A stretch of 64,000 nucleotides of DNA from Alphaproteobacteria bacterium MedPE-SWcel (GCA_001874255.1 MPDC01000019.1:17748-81747), one strand, 5' to 3'. Positions 29,253 through 40,198 are shown, numbered from the stretch's first letter. Made by a program: numbers and translations. The notes: a model not told the origin generated them from the letters alone.

Positions 29253-29280
29253 GGCCGGGCCTCGTGCCCGGCCTTTTTTT
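29253..29280 (+). terminator. Rho-independent terminator after the response regulator
   Basis: Perfect 8-bp stem GGCCGGGC / GCCCGGCC with loop CTCGT, followed by seven T. Confidence 0.95.
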
Positions 29281-29422
29281 CGCGCGGGTGTTCGCCCGAG
29301 GCCGGATGTCCCACCGCATGCCGGGCGCAGGAAATAGCACAAAAGCGCGGCGGACCCTCTGGTATCCTGATGGCCCTGCGGGCAATATCCACCCAAACCC
29401 TTGCCAGAGATCGAGAAGCCGA

Positions 29423-30211
29423 ATGCCGTTTACCCTTGCCACCTGGAACATAAACTCCGTGCGTCTGCGCGAGCCGATCGTGCTGAAGCTGCTGGCAGAG
29501 GAAGGACCTGACGTTCTGTGCCTTCAGGAATGCAAGAGCCCGGTGGACAAGATCCCGGTGCAGGCCTTTCACGACATAGGTTACACGCATATGGTCGCGC
29601 GTGGGCAGAAGGGATACAACGGCGTCGCAATCCTGTCGCGTTTGCCGATCGAAGACGTCGGAGACAAGGATTTTGCCAGCCTCGGTCACGCCCGCCATGT
29701 CGCGGGCCGGCTGGAAAATGGTGTCACCATCCACAATTTCTACGTCCCCGCAGGGGGCGACGAGCCAGACCGCGAGAAAAACGTGAAGTTTGGCCAGAAG
29801 CTCGATTATCTGACCGAAATGCGCGATTGGTTCCACGCGGAACGGCCTGAGAAATCCGTACTGGTCGGGGACCTGAATATTGCGCCGCGCGAAGACGACG
29901 TCTGGGATCACAAGAAGCTGTTGAAAATCGTCAGCCACACGCCGGTCGAGGTGGCGCATCTGGAGCAGGTCATGGAGGCCGGCGGCTGGAGCGATGTCAC
30001 CCGCAACGATATCCCCGAGGGGCTGCTCTATAGCTGGTGGAGTTACCGCGCAAAGGATTGGGATGCGGCCGACAAGGGGCGGCGTCTCGATCATATCTGG
30101 TCGACCTCGGATATCACGCAGTCCGCGCACTCCAGCCGTATCCTGCGCGCCGCACGGGGCTGGGAAAAGCCCAGCGACCACGCCCCCGTTTTTGCAACCT
30201 TCGATCTCTGA
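29423..30211 (+). CDS. xthA: Exodeoxyribonuclease III
   Basis: 262 residues from ATG 29423 (weak ribosome site). AP endonuclease / 3'-exonuclease of the Mg-dependent EEP fold: ATWNINSVR, LCLQECKSP (metal glutamate), GYNGVAILSR, VGDLNIAP (Asp-Asn pair), RLDHIWS, and SDHAPV (catalytic Asp-His). All catalytic residues are present. Repair of abasic sites in the cytoplasm. Confidence 0.95.
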   Translation: MPFTLATWNINSVRLREPIVLKLLAEEGPDVLCLQECKSPVDKIPVQAFHDIGYTHMVARGQKGYNGVAILSRLPIEDVGDKDFASLGHARHVAGRLENGVTIHNFYVPAGGDEPDREKNVKFGQKLDYLTEMRDWFHAERPEKSVLVGDLNIAPREDDVWDHKKLLKIVSHTPVEVAHLEQVMEAGGWSDVTRNDIPEGLLYSWWSYRAKDWDAADKGRRLDHIWSTSDITQSAHSSRILRAARGWEKPSDHAPVFATFDL

Positions 30212-30443
30212 TCCGGCGCAGGCATTGGGGCGGGCGGCTGTCCGCCCGATCGCGCAGCTGCGGGACCTCGGGCGCGCCAGCCCATGGAGAAGGCCCGCCT
30301 CGGGTGTGGTCGGCGTCGCGCCATTGGACCGCCGCGCATTGGACCGGCGGGGCACGTGATCTGCGGGGATGCGAAAGTCATCTCTTGGTTTTCTCGATCG
30401 AAGGCCGCATATAAGGCGCAACTGACTACAGGAGAGCGGAGCG

Positions 30444-31379
30444 ATGATGGACATTCTGGGCGGAGCGGGCGCCGCAGCCCCTGCGGGCGATCTCATCAAG
30501 GATGTGACCGAAGCGACCTTCATGCAGGAGGTGGTCGACGCCTCTATGGAGGTGCCGGTCATCGTGGATTTCTGGGCCCCATGGTGCGGCCCCTGCAAGA
30601 CGCTCGGTCCCATGCTGGAGGCTGCAGTGACCAAGGCCAAAGGCGCGGTCCGTATGGTCAAGATCAACGTGGACGAAAACCAGCGTCTGGCCTCGGCGCT
30701 GGCCCAGCAAGGTCTGCCGTTGCAGTCGATCCCCACCGTCGTTGCCTTTTATCAGGGCCGTCCGCTGGACATGTTTCAGGGGGCCCAGTCGCAGTCTGAA
30801 ATCGACGCCTTCCTGCAGCGCATTGCAGAAGCCTCTGGCGGGACCGCTGACGGCGGTCTGGGCGAAGCGTTGGAAACGGCCGAGCAAATGCTCGAAGAGG
30901 GCGCGGCCTCTGATGCGGCGCAGGTCTTTGCCGCGATCATGGGAGAGGACGACCAGAACGCGGCTGCCTATGGTGGTCTGGCGCGGTGTCACGTAGCACT
31001 GGGAGAGCTGGATCAGGCCGAAGCCGTCCTGAACGGTGCCCCGGCAGAGATTTCCACAGCCCCGGAAATCGAAGCGGCACATGCGCAGATAGAATTGGCC
31101 CGGCAGGCCGAAAACGCGGGCCCGGTCGCAGAGCTGCGGGCGGCCGTGGAGGCGGATCCTGACAATCTGCAGGTCCGTTTTGATCTGGCTCAGGCCCTGC
31201 ACGCTGCGGGCGATGCAGAGGCGGCGGTAGCGGAATTGCTGGAGCTCTTCCGGCGGGACCGGGACTGGAATGATGGCGCGGCAAAGAGCCAGCTCTTCAC
31301 CATTTTCGATGCGTTGAAACCCAATGATCCGGTGGTCCTGAACGGGCGGCGCAAGCTGAGCTCGCTGATATTTGCCTGA
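30444..31379 (+). CDS. cnoX: CnoX/YbbN-type thioredoxin-TPR chaperedoxin
   Basis: 311 residues behind AGGAGAGCGGAGCG; a second ATG at 30447 is possible. Thioredoxin domain with active WCGPC (C48, C51) and a C-terminal TPR region (about 140-311) with an FDLAQALHAAGD-type repeat. This is the layout of CnoX, which holds unfolded proteins under oxidative stress for transfer to GroEL/DnaK. The CxxC form, as in Caulobacter, keeps reductase activity unlike the E. coli SxxC form. It leads a run with the Lon-N and Trm112 genes. Confidence 0.9.
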   Translation: MMDILGGAGAAAPAGDLIKDVTEATFMQEVVDASMEVPVIVDFWAPWCGPCKTLGPMLEAAVTKAKGAVRMVKINVDENQRLASALAQQGLPLQSIPTVVAFYQGRPLDMFQGAQSQSEIDAFLQRIAEASGGTADGGLGEALETAEQMLEEGAASDAAQVFAAIMGEDDQNAAAYGGLARCHVALGELDQAEAVLNGAPAEISTAPEIEAAHAQIELARQAENAGPVAELRAAVEADPDNLQVRFDLAQALHAAGDAEAAVAELLELFRRDRDWNDGAAKSQLFTIFDALKPNDPVVLNGRRKLSSLIFA

Positions 31380-31406
31380 GGCCATTGCAGCGCTAAGTTC
31401 CCCTTC

Positions 31407-32051
31407 ATGATAAAAATCTCGGATCTGCCAAATACCATTCCGATTTTTCCCTTGCCCGGGGCGCTTTTGTTGCCTCGGGCAAAGTTGCCCCTGCATATTT
31501 TCGAACCGCGCTACCTGCAGATGCTCGAAGATGCGCTGAAGACCCGCGAACGGGTTATCGGCATGATGCAACCGAAGGCGGCACGCTCCGAGGATGGGTC
31601 TGGTCTTTATGCGGTTGGCTGTGCGGGGCGGGTGACGCAATTCTCCGAAACCGAAGATGGCCGTTATTTCATCACGCTCTGCGGACTATCGCGGTACCAT
31701 CTGAAGACGGAAGTCGAGGGCTTTACCCCATACCGGCGGTGTGTGGTGGATTGGTCCGGCTTTGAGACGGATCTGGGCCGGACGGAAACCGATGATGGTT
31801 TTGACCGGTCGACGCTGATGGCGCTGCTGGGCCGCTATATGGAAGCGCGTAGCCTGTCGACGGATTGGGGTGCCTTGGAAGAGGCCGGGGACGAACTGCT
31901 GGTGAATTCTCTTTCGATGTTGCTGGACTTCGAACCGGAGGACAAACAGGCCCTGCTCGAGGCGCCGAGCCTGACCGCGCGTCGCAAAACCCTTGTCACG
32001 CTTTTGGAGTTCGCCCTTCGCGGCGGCTCGCTTGAGGAAAAACTACAATGA
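31407..32051 (+). CDS. LON peptidase substrate-binding domain protein
   Basis: 214 residues: only the Lon N-terminal (PUA-like) domain, no AAA or protease parts. [25 protein letters not shown] is the domain signature, followed by the IGMMQP and CAGRVTQF strands and a C-terminal helical bundle. Function in bacteria is unsettled; it may select substrates. It lies 27 bases after cnoX and overlaps the Trm112 gene by four bases. Confidence 0.9.
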   Translation: MIKISDLPNTIPIFPLPGALLLPRAKLPLHIFEPRYLQMLEDALKTRERVIGMMQPKAARSEDGSGLYAVGCAGRVTQFSETEDGRYFITLCGLSRYHLKTEVEGFTPYRRCVVDWSGFETDLGRTETDDGFDRSTLMALLGRYMEARSLSTDWGALEEAGDELLVNSLSMLLDFEPEDKQALLEAPSLTARRKTLVTLLEFALRGGSLEEKLQ

Positions 32052-32233
32052 CGGAAAACAGCCCCGCTTTTGATCGCCGCATGCTCGAAGCGCTGGTCTG
32101 CCCGGTGTCGCACAGGGTTCTGGAATATGATGCCGAGGCGCAGGAGTTGATCTCGCGCTCTGCCAATCTGGCTTTCCCGATCCGCAATGGAATTCCCGTG
32201 ATGCTGACCGACGAGGCGCGACCGCTGGAGTAG
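32048..32233 (+). CDS. Trm112-family small protein
   Basis: 61 residues. [16 protein letters not shown] and [13 protein letters not shown] match Trm112/YcaR; only one of the usual two N-terminal cysteines is kept (CPVS, the second replaced by H), so zinc binding is doubtful. In eukaryotes and archaea Trm112 activates methyltransferases. The start overlaps the Lon-N stop (ATGA). Confidence 0.88.
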   Translation: MTENSPAFDRRMLEALVCPVSHRVLEYDAEAQELISRSANLAFPIRNGIPVMLTDEARPLE

Positions 32234-32243
32234 CCCGGAGGGG

Positions 32244-32264
32244 CCCCTCACGTTTGGTGAGGGG
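32244..32264 (+). terminator. Hairpin after the Trm112 gene
   Basis: Perfect 8-bp stem CCCCTCAC / GTGAGGGG with loop GTTTG. No T tract follows, so efficient intrinsic termination is uncertain. It separates the plus-strand run from the convergent monooxygenase gene. Confidence 0.5.
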
Positions 32265-32290
32265 GTCTCGCCCCCCCCAACGAGTCTTGC

Positions 32291-33517
32291 TCAGAGGGGG
32301 CGTCCCTGCAGCAGCCTGGGCAGGTCGCCGGACAGACCCGCGGCCTCTCTCACGAATCCCCGGCGCAGGGCAGGGACGGCATTGGTCAGCCCAAGCCCCA
32401 GATCCCGAGCGGCACGAAGGATCGGGTTGTCGTTCGAAAACAGCCTGTTGAAACCGTCGGTGGCCAAGGCAAGGGACGTGGTGTCAAAGCGGCGCCATTG
32501 CTGGTAGCGCGCCAGAACCAGCGGGCTGGCCGGGTCTTCGCCCCGGCGGCGCGCATCGGTCAGGACCTCGGCCAGGCTGGCAATATCGCGCAGCCCGGCA
32601 TTGAGCCCCTGTCCGGCGATCGGATGCAGCCCATGCGCGGCGTCCCCGACCAGCGCCAGCCGGTCACTGAAGAATGAGTTGGCGAGGCTCAACTTCAGCG
32701 GGTAGCTGTAGCGCTTGCCCGCCAGAGAGATCTCTCCGAGAAACGAGCCAAACCGGGGGTGCAGCGCCGCCAGGTATCCGGCGTCGTCCATGGCATCGAT
32801 GCGCGCGGCTTCCGCATGGCTTTCGCTCCAGACGATAGAGCAACGATTGCCGGGCAGTGGCAGGATCGCCAGCGGACCGGGCGGCATGAAAAACTGATGC
32901 GCGATGCCATGGTGCGGCGCGTCATGGGCGATGGCACAGACCAGCGCGGTTTGCCCATAGTTCCAGCCCGTTCGCCGGATCCCGGCGCGCGCGGCGGTGC
33001 CGCTCTGGCGGCCGTCGGCCCCGACCAGCAGCGCCCCGGTGACCTGAGACCCGTCGTCCAGCGTCACAGTGACGGCGTTGGAGCTGACCGATTGCGACAC
33101 CACGCGGCGCCCCGAGATCTGCGTGAGGCCCGGCGTCTCTGCCATGGCTGTCATCAGGGCGCGGCGCAGGACTCTGTCCTCAACCATATAGCCCATCGGC
33201 CCGTCGTCGAGATCGCTTTCCTCGAAATGCAAAAAAAACGGGGCCGCCCCTTGCCCGGCGCTGCCATCGCTGACCTTGATTTCGGTCATGGGCTGCGTGT
33301 GACCGTCCAGATGAGACCAGACACCTATCTGCTGCAGCAGGCGGGTCGAGGCCAGCGCAAGGGCGTAGGACCTGCCGTCGAACCCGTCGTCCTGCCGGGT
33401 GGCGGCGGGCAAGGCATCGATCAGGGTGACTCCATGGCCGGCCTGCGCCAGTGCCAGCGCGAGGGCGGGGCCATTCAGTCCGCCGCCGACGATCACGATA
33501 TCACGTAAGTCTGTCAT
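32291..33517 (-). CDS. UbiH/UbiF/VisC-family FAD monooxygenase
   Basis: 408 residues from the ATG at 33517. FAD-binding IVIVGGGLNGPALALALAQ at the N-terminus, the middle GADGRQSGTA motif and LVGDAAHGLHPIAGQGLNAGLRD near 280-302 are those of ubiquinone hydroxylases. It probably hydroxylates a ubiquinone precursor ring (position 5, 6 or 7 not decidable by eye). It is divergent from the amidase gene, with a 174-base spacer. Confidence 0.9.
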   Translation of the reverse strand: MTDLRDIVIVGGGLNGPALALALAQAGHGVTLIDALPAATRQDDGFDGRSYALALASTRLLQQIGVWSHLDGHTQPMTEIKVSDGSAGQGAAPFFLHFEESDLDDGPMGYMVEDRVLRRALMTAMAETPGLTQISGRRVVSQSVSSNAVTVTLDDGSQVTGALLVGADGRQSGTAARAGIRRTGWNYGQTALVCAIAHDAPHHGIAHQFFMPPGPLAILPLPGNRCSIVWSESHAEAARIDAMDDAGYLAALHPRFGSFLGEISLAGKRYSYPLKLSLANSFFSDRLALVGDAAHGLHPIAGQGLNAGLRDIASLAEVLTDARRRGEDPASPLVLARYQQWRRFDTTSLALATDGFNRLFSNDNPILRAARDLGLGLTNAVPALRRGFVREAAGLSGDLPRLLQGRPL

Positions 33518-33691
33518 GAGGCGCACTATGCCGCCAGCGAGGGAATTGTCCATGGGCAAGCTGCCGCAGGGCGGCGTTCATCCGCGCTGTCGTCGGGTAT
33601 CTGGCAGGATTGTGCCCGCCCGATGGGGTCGCTACGGTGGCGCCAAGAGAAATTCGGCCGATCGAAGCGGCCGTGACAAGGAGGCACAGCG

Positions 33692-35023
33692 ATGCAGGAC
33701 TGGCTGACCATGAGCGCCGCGCAACTGGGGCGTGGCATCGGCACCGGAGAGATCGATCCCGTTGCGCTGACCGAAACCTTCTTGGCGGCCATTGCTTCGC
33801 ATCCCGATACCGACCGGATCTACACCCAGGTCACGACCACCCGGGCCCGCGCCGAGGCAAAGGCGGCACAGGCACGGGCCAAGGCCGGGCTGCGCAGATC
33901 GCCGCTCGACGGGGTTCCGATCAGCTGGAAGGATCTCTTCGACAGCGCGGGAGTCGCGACGGAATCCGGGTCCGATCTGCTCAGGGGCCGGGTCCCCGAG
34001 GCCGATGCGCTGGTGCTGGAGACTGCAACGGCGATGGGGGCCGTGTGTCTGGGCAAGACGCATATGAGCGAGCTGGCCTTTTCCGGGTTGGGCCTGAACC
34101 CGATCAAGGAAACGCCCCCTTGCGTCAATGACCCCGAGGCTGTCCCCGGCGGATCATCCTCAGGTGCGGCGGCCTCGGTCGCTTTTGGTTTGGCGGCCGG
34201 GGCGATCGGCTCTGACACAGGCGGATCGGTCCGCATCCCCTCTGCCTGGAACGATCTGGTGGGGCTGAAGACCACGGCCGGTCGGGTCAGCCTCGAGGGG
34301 GTCGTGCCCCTGTGTCTGAAGTTCGACACGATTGGCCCGCTGGCGCGCACGGTCGAAGATGCGGCCTTGATGCTGGCACTTGTCGAAGGGTCCGCGACCG
34401 CGCCGGATCTGCGGGGGGCCACGGCCGAAGGCAAGCGGTTTGCCGACCTCCGGACTGTTGCGCAGGACACCCTCGCCCCCGAAGTTGCTGCGGCGCATTC
34501 CGAAGCCCTGGCCAAACTCGCGGACGCCGGAGCGGAGATCGTCCCGTTGGAAATTCCGGCCTTGCCCGACGCGATGGCGCTGAGCCCGATCTTGTTCACA
34601 ACCGAGGCCTATGGCCTGTGGAAGGACGTGATCGAAGCGATGCCGGATCTGATGTTCCCGGAGATCCTGGCGCGGTTCCGCTCGGGAGCGGAATTTTCCG
34701 GGGCTGATTACGTGGCGGCCTGGGCGAAGCTGGACCAGATCCGCATGGCCTGGGATCAGGCGGTCGCGGGCTTTGATGCGGTACTGCTGCCGGCGGCGCC
34801 GATCTTGCCGCCGAATCTCGCCCGTCTGCAAACCGACCATGACTACTACGTCACATCGAATTTGATGGCTCTGAGAAACACGCGGATCGGCAATTTGATG
34901 GGGGTTTGCGGGCTGTCCTTGCCGACCGGCCATCCGAGCTGCGGATTGCAGGTTCTTGGTCAGCCTGACTGCGAAGAAGCCCTGCTGCGTATTGGAGCAG
35001 GGATCGAGGCCGCATTGGCCTGA
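33692..35023 (+). CDS. Amidase (amidase-signature family)
   Basis: 443 residues, strong AAGGAGG upstream of ATG 33692. Catalytic triad by spacing: K80, cis-Ser S155 in GGSSSG, and nucleophile S179 in SDTGGSVRIP, the same intervals as in GatA. No gatB or gatC is adjacent, so it is more likely a stand-alone amidase than part of the GatCAB amidotransferase. Substrate unknown. Cytoplasmic. Confidence 0.92.
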   Translation: MQDWLTMSAAQLGRGIGTGEIDPVALTETFLAAIASHPDTDRIYTQVTTTRARAEAKAAQARAKAGLRRSPLDGVPISWKDLFDSAGVATESGSDLLRGRVPEADALVLETATAMGAVCLGKTHMSELAFSGLGLNPIKETPPCVNDPEAVPGGSSSGAAASVAFGLAAGAIGSDTGGSVRIPSAWNDLVGLKTTAGRVSLEGVVPLCLKFDTIGPLARTVEDAALMLALVEGSATAPDLRGATAEGKRFADLRTVAQDTLAPEVAAAHSEALAKLADAGAEIVPLEIPALPDAMALSPILFTTEAYGLWKDVIEAMPDLMFPEILARFRSGAEFSGADYVAAWAKLDQIRMAWDQAVAGFDAVLLPAAPILPPNLARLQTDHDYYVTSNLMALRNTRIGNLMGVCGLSLPTGHPSCGLQVLGQPDCEEALLRIGAGIEAALA

Positions 35024-35130
35024 AAGCAACACTGTCCCATCCGCGCCGGCAGTGGGTGGACGGAGACCTGTTTGGACTGTACCCTGCGGGACAAACGGGG
35101 CGATTACGATCCCGGCATTGAGGCACAGAC

Positions 35131-36309
35131 ATGAAGTTTCCCGAGCGGTTCTCCCGCCTGCCGCCCTACGCGTTCCCGCGTCTGCGTGCGCTTTTGGACC
35201 ATCACGCGCCCGGTGGCGATGTGGTGCATCTGACCATTGGCGAACCGCGTCATGCATTCCCGTCCTGGGTCACGGATGTGATCGTGGAGAATGCCGCAGG
35301 GTTCAACAGCTACCCGCAGAACGAGGGCAGCGACGATCTGCGGGGGGCAATGGCCGATTGGGTCGCGCTGCGCTACGGGGTGACACTGGATCCCGCCAGC
35401 CGCCTGATGGCGCTCAATGGCACCCGCGAAGGGCTGTACAACGCGGCGATGGCGCTGTGTCCCGAGCAGAAGAACGGCCAGCGCCCCGTGGTGCTGATCC
35501 CCAACCCCTTCTACCAAGTCTATATGATCGCGGCGATTTCGGTCGCGGCAGAGCCCGTCTTTGTTCCCGCGACCGAGGCGACCGGTCACTTGCCCGACTA
35601 CGCCTCCCTGCCCGAGGACGTGCTGAACCGAACAGCCGTCGCCTATATCTGCTCGCCCGCGAACCCACAGGGGGCGGTCGCCTCCCGGGCCTATTGGGAG
35701 CGGCTGATCCGCTTGGCCGAAAAATACGATTTCAAGATTTTCGCGGATGAATGCTATTCCGAAATCTACCGCGACCTTGCCCCCGTCGGTGCGCTGACCG
35801 TTGCGGATGAACTGGGCACCGACCCCGAGCGGGTCGTCCTGTTCAATTCGCTGTCGAAACGGTCGAACCTGCCCGGCTTGCGATCCGGTCTGTTGGCCGG
35901 AGGTCCGGAAACGCTGGTGCAGGTGAAAAAGCTGCGCGCCTATTCCGGCGCTCCGATGCCGGGACCGCTGCAGGCGGCGGCGGCTAGGGTCTGGGCCGAC
36001 GAGGCCCATGTCAGCGAGAACCGCGCCCTGTATCAGGAAAAATACCGCATAGCCGACGAGGTGTTTGCAGGGCTCGGCGGCTATATGTCACCCGAGGCCG
36101 GCTTTTTCCTCTGGCTCCCGGTCGAGGACGGCGAAGCGGCGGCGCTGAAGCTCTGGCAGGACACCGGCGTTCGGGTGCTGCCTGGCGCATATCTGGCGCA
36201 GGGTGAGGGGGCCGAAAACCCCGGTCACGGATATATCCGCGTGGCGCTTGTTGCGCCGCCGGAGCAGACTCGGCAGGCGCTCCTGGCCCTGCGCGATTGT
36301 CTGTATTGA
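35131..36309 (+). CDS. Class I/II aminotransferase, DapC-like
   Basis: 392 residues. PLP lysine K243 in SLSKRSNLPGLRSG, LTIGEPRH near residue 35, NGTREGLYNAA, ADECYSEIY (Asp for the pyridine ring) and CSPANPQGA identify fold type I. RLPPYAFPRL and the SLSKRSN-PG form point to N-succinyldiaminopimelate aminotransferase (lysine/peptidoglycan synthesis), but this is by resemblance. It lies between the amidase and ftsK. Confidence 0.88.
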   Translation: MKFPERFSRLPPYAFPRLRALLDHHAPGGDVVHLTIGEPRHAFPSWVTDVIVENAAGFNSYPQNEGSDDLRGAMADWVALRYGVTLDPASRLMALNGTREGLYNAAMALCPEQKNGQRPVVLIPNPFYQVYMIAAISVAAEPVFVPATEATGHLPDYASLPEDVLNRTAVAYICSPANPQGAVASRAYWERLIRLAEKYDFKIFADECYSEIYRDLAPVGALTVADELGTDPERVVLFNSLSKRSNLPGLRSGLLAGGPETLVQVKKLRAYSGAPMPGPLQAAAARVWADEAHVSENRALYQEKYRIADEVFAGLGGYMSPEAGFFLWLPVEDGEAAALKLWQDTGVRVLPGAYLAQGEGAENPGHGYIRVALVAPPEQTRQALLALRDCLY

Positions 36310-36438
36310 ACACGATGAGAGAGACGTCCGAGACCGGCCTGTGCCGGACCTGGGCCAAGAACAAGACGAAACACCACCGCGGGGCTGACCCAAGAGCGAA
36401 ACAGCCAGTACGCTCCGCGAGAATGAACTGAGGTAGGC

Positions 36439-39400
36439 ATGGCATTTCAGACCCGAGGCAGGGATCCGTTGCTCGACAGCAATATGCAGGCGGCCATTGA
36501 AAAGCGCGGCAAGGAATTGATCGGCCTGGTGCTGATCGGCGTTGGCCTTGTGGTGGCGGCGATCATCGGGTCCTACACCCCCGATGACAGCAACTGGATG
36601 GTGTCGACGGATGCGCCGGTCCAGAATTGGCTGGGCCAGACCGGTGCCTCCATCGCGTTCCTGCTGATCACCTTTCTGGGCAAGGGGGCGTGGGCAATCG
36701 CTGTGTTCCTGTTCGTCTGGGGCGGGCGCTTTGTGGGGCACAAAGGCGAGGACCGCATCCTTTGGCCCTCCTTGATGCTGGTGTTCTGGTTGATTGTCGT
36801 CGCCCTTCATTTCGAAACATTGGTGCCGGGCACGGAGTGGACAACATTCCACAGCTTCGGCCTCGGGGGCATGATCGGCAATACCGCATTGGGCGGCTTG
36901 CTGGCCTTGTTGCCCTTCGGACTGGCGTTTCTGGTCAAATCCCTGTCTTTCCTGACCGCAGTCGGCATGTTGGCACTCGGGGCATTCGTCCTCGGCTTCA
37001 CCCGGGCGGAACTGGGTCGGCTCGGTCGCTTCCTGCTGGTCGGGTTGATCCTGGCCTACGCAGCGCTGGCCCGCCTTCTGGGGCAGGGGGCAGGCCGTGG
37101 CGTGCAAGGGGTGCGGAATTGGCAAGCCCGGCGGGCAGAACAGCGGGCTACCGCTGCTGACATCTGGTCCTCCGAAGAGCCATTGGTCTACAGTGACCCC
37201 TCTCCCGAACGCAATGTCCCGCGGGCCGAGCCGCAATTCGGCCTGCACCCGCAAGACAGCAGCAGCGATCATCCGGTCACAGCCGTCCCCGAGGATCGCG
37301 GCGGCTTGCTGAGCCGCGCAACCAATCTGATCCGCCGCACCGAGCCGGAGCCGGTACAGATGCCGGAGCCGGAATTGATTGATCCGGAGCCGCTGGATTT
37401 TGTTCCGGACACCCCCGGCGACGAGCGGATCGCCCAGAAGATCGCAAATGCCGTCCGTATCCGCCGGACCCAGAGCGCGCCGCAACGCCCCGATGCTGAT
37501 TTGCCGCTGACCAAAGGGCGCGGCAAGCGCGCCGAGCCGCTGATTTTCACTCCGACCTCCGACGAGTCCCCTCTGGGGGACGGCCCGCAACTGGCGGATC
37601 CCGCTGCGGCAGCCGTGGCGACCATTCCCAGCGCGCCGATGCCTCTCGAGGCGGCTCCTCCCGCGGCGATCGACACTGTGTCGCCTGCACCGGGTGGATT
37701 CGTGATGGATGAGGTGGCAACCGAAGATTTGCCCAATGATCCTTTGCCTCGATACGACGCGCCGGCCGGGATGGAGCCTGCCGGGATGGCGGTCGATCGC
37801 TCAGGGGATGGCGAGGTCCGAGCGGAACCTGCAACCCCGGACTTGGCTGCCTCTCGGGTGCAGATCACCCCGCGGGCCGAAGCCAGACCGCCGATGGCGA
37901 TCCCGGTTGCCGAGCCCCGCAAGGCCGTTGTGGAGCAGCCGCAGCGCAAACCGGTGCAGCCGTCCACACGGGCTCAGGCCGAGGCCCAGCCTAACCTGTT
38001 TCAAGACGCCGACAGTGACTTTGAATTGCCGCCCTTGTCGCTTCTGAGCAACCCCTCCAGTATCGAACGCCTGCATCTCAGCGATGAGGCGCTGGAAGAA
38101 AACGCCCGCATGCTGGAGTCGGTGCTGGATGACTATGGCGTCAAGGGCGAGATCGTCTCTGTGCGTCCCGGCCCGGTCGTCACCATGTATGAATTGGAAC
38201 CGGCCCCGGGCCTCAAGGCCTCGCGGGTGATCGGTCTGGCCGATGATATCGCGCGCTCCATGTCGGCTCTGTCGGCGCGTGTCTCGACGGTGCCGGGCCG
38301 TTCGGTCATCGGCATCGAGTTGCCCAACGAGCATCGCGAAAAGGTCGTCCTGCGCGAGATCCTCGCCAGCCGCGACTTTGGCGACGGCAATCAGAACCTG
38401 CCGCTGGCGCTCGGCAAGGACATTGGCGGCGACAGCGTGGTCGCCAATCTCGCCAAGATGCCGCACCTGCTGATTGCGGGGACCACCGGGTCCGGTAAAT
38501 CCGTGGCCATCAACACCATGATCCTGTCGCTGCTCTACAAGCTGACGCCCGAGGAATGCCGCCTGATCATGATCGACCCGAAGATGCTGGAACTCTCCGT
38601 TTATGACGGTATCCCGCATCTGTTGTCGCCGGTTGTGACGGATCCGAAAAAGGCCGTCGTGGCGCTGAAATGGGTCGTCGGCGAGATGGAAGACCGCTAT
38701 CGCAAGATGTCCAAGATGGGGGTCCGCAACATTGCGGGCTTCAATGGCCGGGTCAAAGAGGCACTGGCCAAGGGCGAGATGTTCTCGCGCACCGTGCAGA
38801 CCGGGTTTGACGACGACACCGGAGAACCGGTTTTCGAGACGGAAGAGTTCGAACCCAAGACCCTGCCGTATATCGTCGTGATCGTGGATGAGATGGCCGA
38901 CCTGATGATGGTGGCAGGCAAGGAAATCGAAGCCTGCATCCAGCGTCTTGCCCAGATGGCGCGGGCCAGCGGCATCCATCTGATCATGGCCACGCAGCGC
39001 CCGTCGGTGGATGTCATTACCGGCACGATCAAGGCGAACTTTCCGACCCGGATCTCCTTCCAGGTCACCTCCAAGGTCGACAGCCGCACAATTCTGGGCG
39101 AAATGGGCGCCGAACAGCTCCTTGGTATGGGGGACATGCTCTATATGGCGGGCGGCTCCAAGGTGATCCGCTGTCACGGTCCCTTTGTGTCGGACGAAGA
39201 GGTCGAGGAGGTCGTGAACCACCTCAAGCAATTCGGGCCACCCGATTATGTCGGAAGCGTCCTGGATGGCCCGGATGATGAGAAGGCGGAAAACATCGAC
39301 GCGGTGCTTGGGCTCAATACCGGAGGCAACACGGGTGGCGAAGATGCGCTCTATGATCAGGCGGTGGCAATTGTGATCAAGGATCGCAAGTGTTCGACCT

Positions 39401-39531
39401 CCTATATCCAGCGCAAATTGGGCATCGGCTATAACAAGGCCGCGAGGTTGGTGGAGCAGATGGAGGAAGAAGGCCTCGTGTCATCTGCAAACCATGTCGG
39501 CAAAAGGGAAATTCTGGTTCCCGAGCAATAG
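36439..39531 (+). CDS. ftsK: DNA translocase FtsK
   Basis: 1030 residues. Four membrane helices in about the first 200, a long acidic/proline-rich linker (about 230-530), then the motor: Walker A GTTGSGKS (about 680), Walker [14 protein letters not shown] (about 812), and the C-terminal gamma winged helix (about 960-1030: [21 protein letters not shown]) that reads KOPS sites. It pumps chromosome ends through the septum and activates XerCD. It follows the aminotransferase by 129 bases and precedes lolA. Confidence 0.96.
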   Translation: MAFQTRGRDPLLDSNMQAAIEKRGKELIGLVLIGVGLVVAAIIGSYTPDDSNWMVSTDAPVQNWLGQTGASIAFLLITFLGKGAWAIAVFLFVWGGRFVGHKGEDRILWPSLMLVFWLIVVALHFETLVPGTEWTTFHSFGLGGMIGNTALGGLLALLPFGLAFLVKSLSFLTAVGMLALGAFVLGFTRAELGRLGRFLLVGLILAYAALARLLGQGAGRGVQGVRNWQARRAEQRATAADIWSSEEPLVYSDPSPERNVPRAEPQFGLHPQDSSSDHPVTAVPEDRGGLLSRATNLIRRTEPEPVQMPEPELIDPEPLDFVPDTPGDERIAQKIANAVRIRRTQSAPQRPDADLPLTKGRGKRAEPLIFTPTSDESPLGDGPQLADPAAAAVATIPSAPMPLEAAPPAAIDTVSPAPGGFVMDEVATEDLPNDPLPRYDAPAGMEPAGMAVDRSGDGEVRAEPATPDLAASRVQITPRAEARPPMAIPVAEPRKAVVEQPQRKPVQPSTRAQAEAQPNLFQDADSDFELPPLSLLSNPSSIERLHLSDEALEENARMLESVLDDYGVKGEIVSVRPGPVVTMYELEPAPGLKASRVIGLADDIARSMSALSARVSTVPGRSVIGIELPNEHREKVVLREILASRDFGDGNQNLPLALGKDIGGDSVVANLAKMPHLLIAGTTGSGKSVAINTMILSLLYKLTPEECRLIMIDPKMLELSVYDGIPHLLSPVVTDPKKAVVALKWVVGEMEDRYRKMSKMGVRNIAGFNGRVKEALAKGEMFSRTVQTGFDDDTGEPVFETEEFEPKTLPYIVVIVDEMADLMMVAGKEIEACIQRLAQMARASGIHLIMATQRPSVDVITGTIKANFPTRISFQVTSKVDSRTILGEMGAEQLLGMGDMLYMAGGSKVIRCHGPFVSDEEVEEVVNHLKQFGPPDYVGSVLDGPDDEKAENIDAVLGLNTGGNTGGEDALYDQAVAIVIKDRKCSTSYIQRKLGIGYNKAARLVEQMEEEGLVSSANHVGKREILVPEQ

Positions 39532-39540
39532 GCGATAAAA

Positions 39541-39561
39541 GGCCGGGCGATGTGCCCGGCC
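39541..39561 (+). terminator. Hairpin after ftsK
   Basis: Perfect 8-bp stem GGCCGGGC / GCCCGGCC with loop GATGT. TCTTCACTT follows, so a weak T tract only. It ends 9 bases after the ftsK stop and may reduce read-through into lolA. Confidence 0.65.
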
Positions 39562-39586
39562 TCTTCACTTTGGCCAATTGACGCAT

Positions 39587-40198
39587 ATGTTCCTACGCAT
39601 GAAACAGTTTGTCTTTGCACTTGCGCTCGGCGCAGCCACGCTGACCTCCACCGCCGCACTTGCGGCCGAGAAATTGAGCCTGACCGAAATCTCGGCCTAT
39701 CTGAACGGGTTCAGTACGGCACAGGCAGAGTTCACCCAGGTGAATGATGACGGCAGCCTGTCGACGGGGCGGCTGTATATGCGCCGCCCGGGCAAGGTGC
39801 GGTTCGAATATGACGCGCCCCATTCCGGTCTGGTTCTTGCGGAGGCGGGGACGGTTGCGATCCTCGATCCGAAATCCAACCAACCGCCCGAAACCTACCC
39901 GCTGTCCCGGACGCCTCTGTCGTTGATTTTGGCGCGGAACGTGAATCTGTCGCAGGCTGATATGGTCGTCGGACATGGTTTTGACGGGGTCTCGACGGTG
40001 GTCAGGGCGCAGGATCCGAAGAACCCGGAGTACGGCAGTATCGAGCTGATGTTCACGGATGACCCCGTCCAGCTGCGCAAATGGGTGATCCACGGCGGCG
40101 CTGGCGAGGAGACGACGGTGATCCTCGGCGGGATGGCGACCGGTATGTCGCTCAAATCCAGCCTGTTCAGCATCTCACGCCCCACGCGGGACCGCTAG
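39587..40198 (+). CDS. lolA: Outer-membrane lipoprotein carrier protein LolA
   Basis: 203 residues from ATG 39587 (39599 is also possible; neither has a strong ribosome site). Signal peptide ending ALA-AEK, then the LolA half-barrel. AQAEFTQVNDDGSLSTGRLYMRRPGKVRFEYD is diagnostic for LolA. It shuttles lipoproteins across the periplasm from LolCDE to the outer membrane. The ftsK-lolA order is common in Proteobacteria. Confidence 0.94.
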   Translation: MFLRMKQFVFALALGAATLTSTAALAAEKLSLTEISAYLNGFSTAQAEFTQVNDDGSLSTGRLYMRRPGKVRFEYDAPHSGLVLAEAGTVAILDPKSNQPPETYPLSRTPLSLILARNVNLSQADMVVGHGFDGVSTVVRAQDPKNPEYGSIELMFTDDPVQLRKWVIHGGAGEETTVILGGMATGMSLKSSLFSISRPTRDR

